A stretch of 37,373 bases of DNA from a bacterium (GTDB lineage: Bacteria > Bacillota > Clostridia > Oscillospirales > Acutalibacteraceae). Shown in pieces: positions 33,370-37,373 of the stretch (its first letter is position 1; every line of letters starts with the position of its first letter). The notes below the pieces were generated by a model. The model was given only the letters and a program-made list of their open reading frames with translations. It was not told where the DNA came from and did no database searches. The stretch spans positions 1 through 37,373 of the forward strand of contig JALFLK010000030.1 in NCBI GenBank assembly GCA_022774755.1, in the 5' to 3' direction. The position numbers were made by a program, and so were the translations under genes.

Positions 33370-34449
33370 TTATTTTATCAAAAGACGCTTAACAAGATTG
33401 TTGTAATGCAAAAGCTCCTTGAGTTTATCCAAAAGCATTGCCAGTCCCCAGCATATCAGCAAAAAGCACAGGGTTTTAAAGCTGTTGCCGATAAAGGGAA
33501 TACCCGCCAAAAGAGGTTTTATCATCATATGCGACATATACATATTGGAAGAATTGTCGCCCAGATTCACCAGAATGTCCTTTACAACGGGAATAAATCT
33601 GAAAATTCCTATAACCGCAAAAATTACGGAAAGGGCAAAAAACGGGTCTGCAATCAGGCGCAGTTTTACTCTGACAAAGAAGAAAACGATTACCCCTGCA
33701 AAAGACAGTAAAGCAAAGGGAAGTTTGTGCCGGTTTGAAAAAGCCACAGCCTTGTCAAAAATATTATACCTTGCGCAGAAAACGCCTACTGCAAAGGCAA
33801 AGAAATAGAAAATCTCACGGTCGCTTTTCCAGTCCCAGCCTTGGCATATCTGATAAACAATCCACGGAATGTAGCAAACAAACAGGCATACTGCTGCGGT
33901 GTATTTATTATGTCCGATAATTTTGTAAAAAAGCGGAAACAGAAGATAGCACAAAAATACGGCTTCCATAAACCACCATGCAATGCAAAGCGAAGGCGTT
34001 TCGGGACCTAAACGCTCAAGTCCCAGCATATCCTTAATAAAATAAAAAACACCCATTGCGCCGCCGCCGTAAACTTCGGTCAGGCTTTCGCCGGAGCTGA
34101 CATAAATAAAAACGGTAAACAGAAACACAAACATAAAGGAAAACAAAAGATTTATAATGTGATTGTAAACAAACTTTGCGTTGCTGTAATTGTCGGGTTT
34201 GTTCTGACGGCTTTTTGTAATGCCGTATCCGCTTAGTATCATAAACAGACAAACGCACACCTTACCTGCTGCGGCGAATATTTCCAGCATATTTTCGGGA
34301 GCGATTGGAATAGGAACACAGGGATTGTTTTTATACATATGATGAAAAAACATAGCCAATATGGCAATTCCCTTGGCAATTTGCGTCATTTGCTTAGAAA
34401 AAATGTCGTCATTTTGAGGCTTTGCGCACCTCTGTTGTGATAAACTCAT
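33370..34449 (-). CDS. Acyltransferase family 3 membrane protein (OafA-like)
   Basis: 359 residues with about ten membrane segments. The family opening QIAKGIAILAMFFHHMYKN carries the conserved His in the first membrane helix, and CLFMILSGYGITKSR gives the next conserved segment (normally FF-LSG). Such proteins move acetyl or other acyl groups across the membrane onto surface sugars such as peptidoglycan, teichoic acid or capsule. No SGNH domain is attached. It is the first gene of the five-gene minus-strand group, 47 bases before the GNAT gene. GGGCGGGG stands upstream of the ATG. Confidence 0.88.
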   Translation of the reverse strand: MSLSQQRCAKPQNDDIFSKQMTQIAKGIAILAMFFHHMYKNNPCVPIPIAPENMLEIFAAAGKVCVCLFMILSGYGITKSRQNKPDNYSNAKFVYNHIINLLFSFMFVFLFTVFIYVSSGESLTEVYGGGAMGVFYFIKDMLGLERLGPETPSLCIAWWFMEAVFLCYLLFPLFYKIIGHNKYTAAVCLFVCYIPWIVYQICQGWDWKSDREIFYFFAFAVGVFCARYNIFDKAVAFSNRHKLPFALLSFAGVIVFFFVRVKLRLIADPFFALSVIFAVIGIFRFIPVVKDILVNLGDNSSNMYMSHMMIKPLLAGIPFIGNSFKTLCFLLICWGLAMLLDKLKELLHYNNLVKRLLIK

Positions 34450-34619
34450 AAACCCCGCCCGTTCTTAATCGGACACATTCCGACCTTAATTGTTGTATAC
34501 AAAAATGCACCCTTAAAAGGTACACAAAAAACCAATATAATGATAACATTTACATATAAGTTTGTCAATTACCGTCGAAGCCTGTAAATGAATAAGTCTG
34601 TATAATTTGTCATTAACCG

Positions 34620-34648
34620 TTGACATATTTTTTTATGTCTGTTATAAT
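34620..34648 (+). promoter_or_regulatory. Promoter of valS
   Basis: Perfect TTGACA (34620-34625), a 17-bp spacer and a perfect TATAAT (34643-34648), directly before the T-box leader. A second TATAAT at 34601-34606 lacks a good -35. The stretch 34450-34619 has no gene. Confidence 0.88.
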
Positions 34649-34659
34649 TTTCTGAGAAT

Positions 34660-34998
34660 ATCAAAAAGCGCTGACAGGGAGGAGTAACCCGGGTTTTTGC
34701 CTCAGAGAGAAGATGGTTGGTGTAAATCTTCGCAGACGCCTTGGAGAAAGTAGCCCTTTAGCTTCGGACAGAACGAATTTTTGCAGTAATGCAGACGCAG
34801 TCTTGCTTTTAAAGCACAGCTTGTTTGTGTTGCAAATGTATTGTAAAAATTTATTGCAAAAATTTCAGTAGATTCCGACGGAGGCTCTCCGTTACAGGAG
34901 CACAATAGTGGGTTTTCTATTGAGAGTGCAGATCGTTTATCTGAATTTAGGTGGTACCGCGGATTATATTCGCCCTAAGCTTCGGCTTGGGGCTTTTT
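34660..34998 (+). promoter_or_regulatory. Val-specific T-box leader of valS
   Basis: Stem I runs from AGCGCTGACAGGGAGGAGTA with apical elements CAGAGAGAAGATGGTTGGTG to the specifier GUA (Val) at 34750-34752 in GAGAAAGTAGCCC. The T-box AGGTGGTACCGCGG is at 34949-34962. The terminator GCCCTAAGC-TTCG-GCTTGGGGC is at 34972-34993, followed by TTTTT. The region between specifier and T-box is long, about 195 bases, owing to an AT-rich insertion bounded by GAATTTTTGCA and TGCAAAAATTTC, which can pair. Uncharged tRNA-Val should turn valS on. Confidence 0.92.
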
Positions 34999-35088
34999 GT
35001 TTTAGCAATTAAATTTTCAGCAATAACATCCCATAAGCATATCTGCAATATGTAAAGTATGAATTATAACCGAAAAGGAGCGATAAAT

Positions 35089-37373
35089 ATGGCGAAAGAG
35101 CTTGCAAAAGCTTACAATCCCCAGGAATTTGAGGACAGAATTTACGACTTTTGGATGAAAGGCAACTATTTTCACGCAGAGGTGGACAAGGACAAAAAGC
35201 CCTATACTATTGTTATGCCGCCCCCGAATATTACGGGTCAGCTTCACATAGGCCACGCTCTGGACGAAACCCTGCAGGATACCATTATCCGTTGGAAGAG
35301 AATGCAGGGCTATTCTGCCCTATGGCTTCCCGGCACAGACCACGCCTCTATTGCAACCGAGGCGAAAATCGTTGAGGCAATGCGCAAAGAGGGCGTTACA
35401 AAAGAGGACTTAGGCAGAGAAAAATTCCTTGAGCGTGCTTGGGAATGGAAGCGTGTTTACGGCAACAGAATCACCGACCAGTTTAAAAAGTTAGGCGCAA
35501 GCTGTGACTGGGAGCGAGAGCGCTTTACAATGGACGAGGGCTGTTCCGAGGCCGTTAAGGAAGTTTTCGTAAAGCTTTACGAAAAAGGACTTATTTACAG
35601 AGGTGAGCGCATAATCAACTGGTGCCCTCACTGCTGTACCTCTATTTCCGACGCAGAGGTTGAATTTGCAGAGCACGACGGTTCTTTCTGGCATCTGCGT
35701 TATCCTCTGACAGACGGCTCAGGCTATGTTGAGCTTGCCACTACCCGTCCCGAGACCCTTTTGGGCGATACAGCGGTAGCCGTTCATCCCGACGACGAAA
35801 GATATAAAGACTTTGTAGGTAAGACGGTAACTTTGCCCATTGTAGGCAGAGAGATTCCCGTTGTTGCCGATGAGTATGTTGAAATGGACTTCGGAACAGG
35901 CGTTGTAAAAATCACGCCTGCTCACGACCCTAACGACTTTGAGGTTGGATTAAGGCACAATCTGCCTGTTATAAATGTTATGGACGAAACTGCCCATATG
36001 AACGAAAACGCAGGCAAATACAAGGGAATGGATCGCTACGAGTGCCGTAAGGCAATCGTAAAAGACCTTGAAGAGGGCGGTTTCCTTGTAAAGATTGAGC
36101 CAATCAAGCATAATGTCGGCTCTTGCTATCGTTGTAAGACGATTATTGAACCCCGTGTTTCCAAGCAGTGGTTTGTAAAAATGGAGCCTCTTGCTAAGCC
36201 TGCCATTAAATGCGTTAAAGACGGAAAAACAAAGTTTATTCCCGAAAGATTTGAAAAGGTTTATTTTCATTGGATGGAGAATATTAAGGATTGGTGTATT
36301 TCCCGTCAGCTTTGGTGGGGACACCGTATTCCGGCCTGGTACTGTCAGGACTGCGGAGAGGTTATCGTTTCAAAGGATACTCCCCACACCTGTCCCAAGT
36401 GTAACAGCAGTAATCTGAAACAGGACGAAGATACTCTTGACACATGGTTCTCCTCTGCGCTTTGGCCTTTCAGCACATTGGGCTGGCCGGAAAAAACCGA
36501 GGAACTTGAATATTTCTATCCTACAAACACCCTCGTTACAGGCTATGATATTATCTTCTTCTGGGTAGCAAGGATGATTTTCTCAGCCTGCGAGCATACA
36601 GGCAAGCAGCCCTTTGACACGGTATTCATTCACGGTATTGTCAGGGACGAAAACGGCATTAAAATGTCAAAATCTTTGGGCAACGGCATCGACCCTCTTG
36701 AAATAATAGATAAGTACGGCGCCGACGCTATGAGGCTGTTTATGGTAATGGGCAATTCCCCCGGAAACGATATGCGTTTCTCCGAGAAAAAGGTTGAGGC
36801 ATGCCGTAATTTTGCCAACAAGCTTTGGAATGCATCAAGATTTGTTCATATGAATATTGACGATTTTGACGTTCGGAATGAGTTGCCTGAAAATCTTGCG
36901 ACAGAGGATAAATGGATAGTTTCCACACTTAATTCCGCTGCAAAGGAAATTAACGAAAATCTCGAAAAATTTGAGCTTGGTATAGCTGTATCAAAGATTT
37001 ACGACTTTACCTGGGATTATTTCTGCGACTGGTACATTGAGTTTACAAAGCCGAGGCTCCAGGGCGAGGGCGAGGATGCACAGAACGCCCGTCAGGTTCT
37101 TGTATGGGTGCTTGACAGAACTCTGCGCCTTTTACATCCCTTTATGCCTTTTATTACAGAAGAAATTTGGCAGACAATTCCCCATCAGGGAGAAACAATT
37201 ATGCTTGCAAAGTACCCGGAGTACGACAGCAAGCTTGATTTTCCCCGGGCTGTTTCTCAGATGGAAAAAATTATGGAGGCCATTAAGGCAATCAGAAACC
37301 GCCGTCAGGAGATGAATGTTCCGCCGTCAAAGAAGGCAAGAGTTTATATTGCCACAGAGTTTAAAGATACCTT
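35089..37373 (+). CDS. valS: Valyl-tRNA synthetase (3' end outside window)
   Basis: 761 complete codons are in the window; the family is usually about 870-890 residues, so the C-terminal part is missing at the window edge, not by mutation. It charges tRNA-Val. The class I HIGH motif is HIGHA at 53-57 and KMSKS is at 525-529. [28 protein letters not shown] and the editing-domain segment [21 protein letters not shown] identify ValRS. AAGGAG precedes the ATG at 35089. It is controlled by the upstream GUA-specifier T-box, which confirms the amino acid. Confidence 0.97.
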   Translation, partial: MAKELAKAYNPQEFEDRIYDFWMKGNYFHAEVDKDKKPYTIVMPPPNITGQLHIGHALDETLQDTIIRWKRMQGYSALWLPGTDHASIATEAKIVEAMRKEGVTKEDLGREKFLERAWEWKRVYGNRITDQFKKLGASCDWERERFTMDEGCSEAVKEVFVKLYEKGLIYRGERIINWCPHCCTSISDAEVEFAEHDGSFWHLRYPLTDGSGYVELATTRPETLLGDTAVAVHPDDERYKDFVGKTVTLPIVGREIPVVADEYVEMDFGTGVVKITPAHDPNDFEVGLRHNLPVINVMDETAHMNENAGKYKGMDRYECRKAIVKDLEEGGFLVKIEPIKHNVGSCYRCKTIIEPRVSKQWFVKMEPLAKPAIKCVKDGKTKFIPERFEKVYFHWMENIKDWCISRQLWWGHRIPAWYCQDCGEVIVSKDTPHTCPKCNSSNLKQDEDTLDTWFSSALWPFSTLGWPEKTEELEYFYPTNTLVTGYDIIFFWVARMIFSACEHTGKQPFDTVFIHGIVRDENGIKMSKSLGNGIDPLEIIDKYGADAMRLFMVMGNSPGNDMRFSEKKVEACRNFANKLWNASRFVHMNIDDFDVRNELPENLATEDKWIVSTLNSAAKEINENLEKFELGIAVSKIYDFTWDYFCDWYIEFTKPRLQGEGEDAQNARQVLVWVLDRTLRLLHPFMPFITEEIWQTIPHQGETIMLAKYPEYDSKLDFPRAVSQMEKIMEAIKAIRNRRQEMNVPPSKKARVYIATEFKDT

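Noticed and set aside
34702..34905. Minus-strand open frame inside the valS leader
   Set aside because: It lies entirely in the structured T-box RNA region with no ribosome site or recognisable domain.
35017..37315. Several short open frames on both strands across the valS region
   Set aside because: They are out-of-frame shadows of the uninterrupted valS reading frame that runs to the window end.

Overview
The window looks like chromosomal DNA of a low-to-mid GC Gram-positive anaerobe of the class Clostridia, probably a gut member of the Ruminococcaceae/Oscillospirales. The reasons are an rnfCDGEAB operon in clostridial gene order, two tRNA-sensing T-box leaders (trp and valS), pst/phoU order with a Gram-positive-style PHO box, AGGAGG-type ribosome binding sites with frequent TTG starts, and a secreted starch-active GH13 enzyme. 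The species cannot be named from sequence reading alone. No tRNA, rRNA, transposase, phage gene or CRISPR array was seen.

Layout. 1-160: foldback repeat. 161-4395 (minus): pstS-pstC-pstA-pstB-phoU phosphate uptake operon behind a PHO-box promoter. 4438-8166 (minus): HprK-like P-loop protein, then a nnrE-like epimerase, an SseB-domain protein and a DUF3089 lipoprotein hydrolase. 8247-15280 (plus): one operon of apbE, a NusG-domain-II protein, a Gx/HepSI-type membrane protein and rnfCDGEAB. ApbE-type enzymes flavinylate Rnf subunits, so the operon encodes both the Na+/H+-pumping ferredoxin:NAD+ oxidoreductase and its likely maturation enzyme.

15295-17381 is a degraded locus: the last 31 codons of a histidine kinase (minus) abut the C-terminal part of a DUF4956 membrane protein (plus). 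A Cthe_2159-type carbohydrate-binding lipoprotein split by a one-base frameshift follows. 17497-17691 holds a hairpin and two 55-bp tandem repeats. 17705-18908 (minus) is a Gfo/Idh/MocA oxidoreductase with its own promoter and a LacI-type palindrome. 19173-21506 is a secreted alpha-amylase, and 21590-22159 a sugar O-acetyltransferase.

22218-30066 (plus): tryptophan operon trpEGDCFBA plus a sirtuin gene, under a promoter and T-box with a UGG (Trp) specifier. Unusually, three 97-bp tandem repeats lie between the T-box terminator and trpE, each ending in a small hairpin and T-run. 30143-30994: Cof-type HAD phosphatase. 31136-34449 (minus): acyltransferase-3, GNAT, GtrB/ArnC-like glycosyltransferase and two half-size EamA/SMR-like membrane proteins, which resembles a lipid-linked sugar modification and flipping system. 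34620-37373 (plus): valS with a T-box (GUA specifier), running off the window end.

Most promising for new biology: the five-gene surface-glycan operon, the repeat/terminator array inside the trp leader, the sirtuin translationally coupled to trpA, and the deletion-like junction after rnfB.
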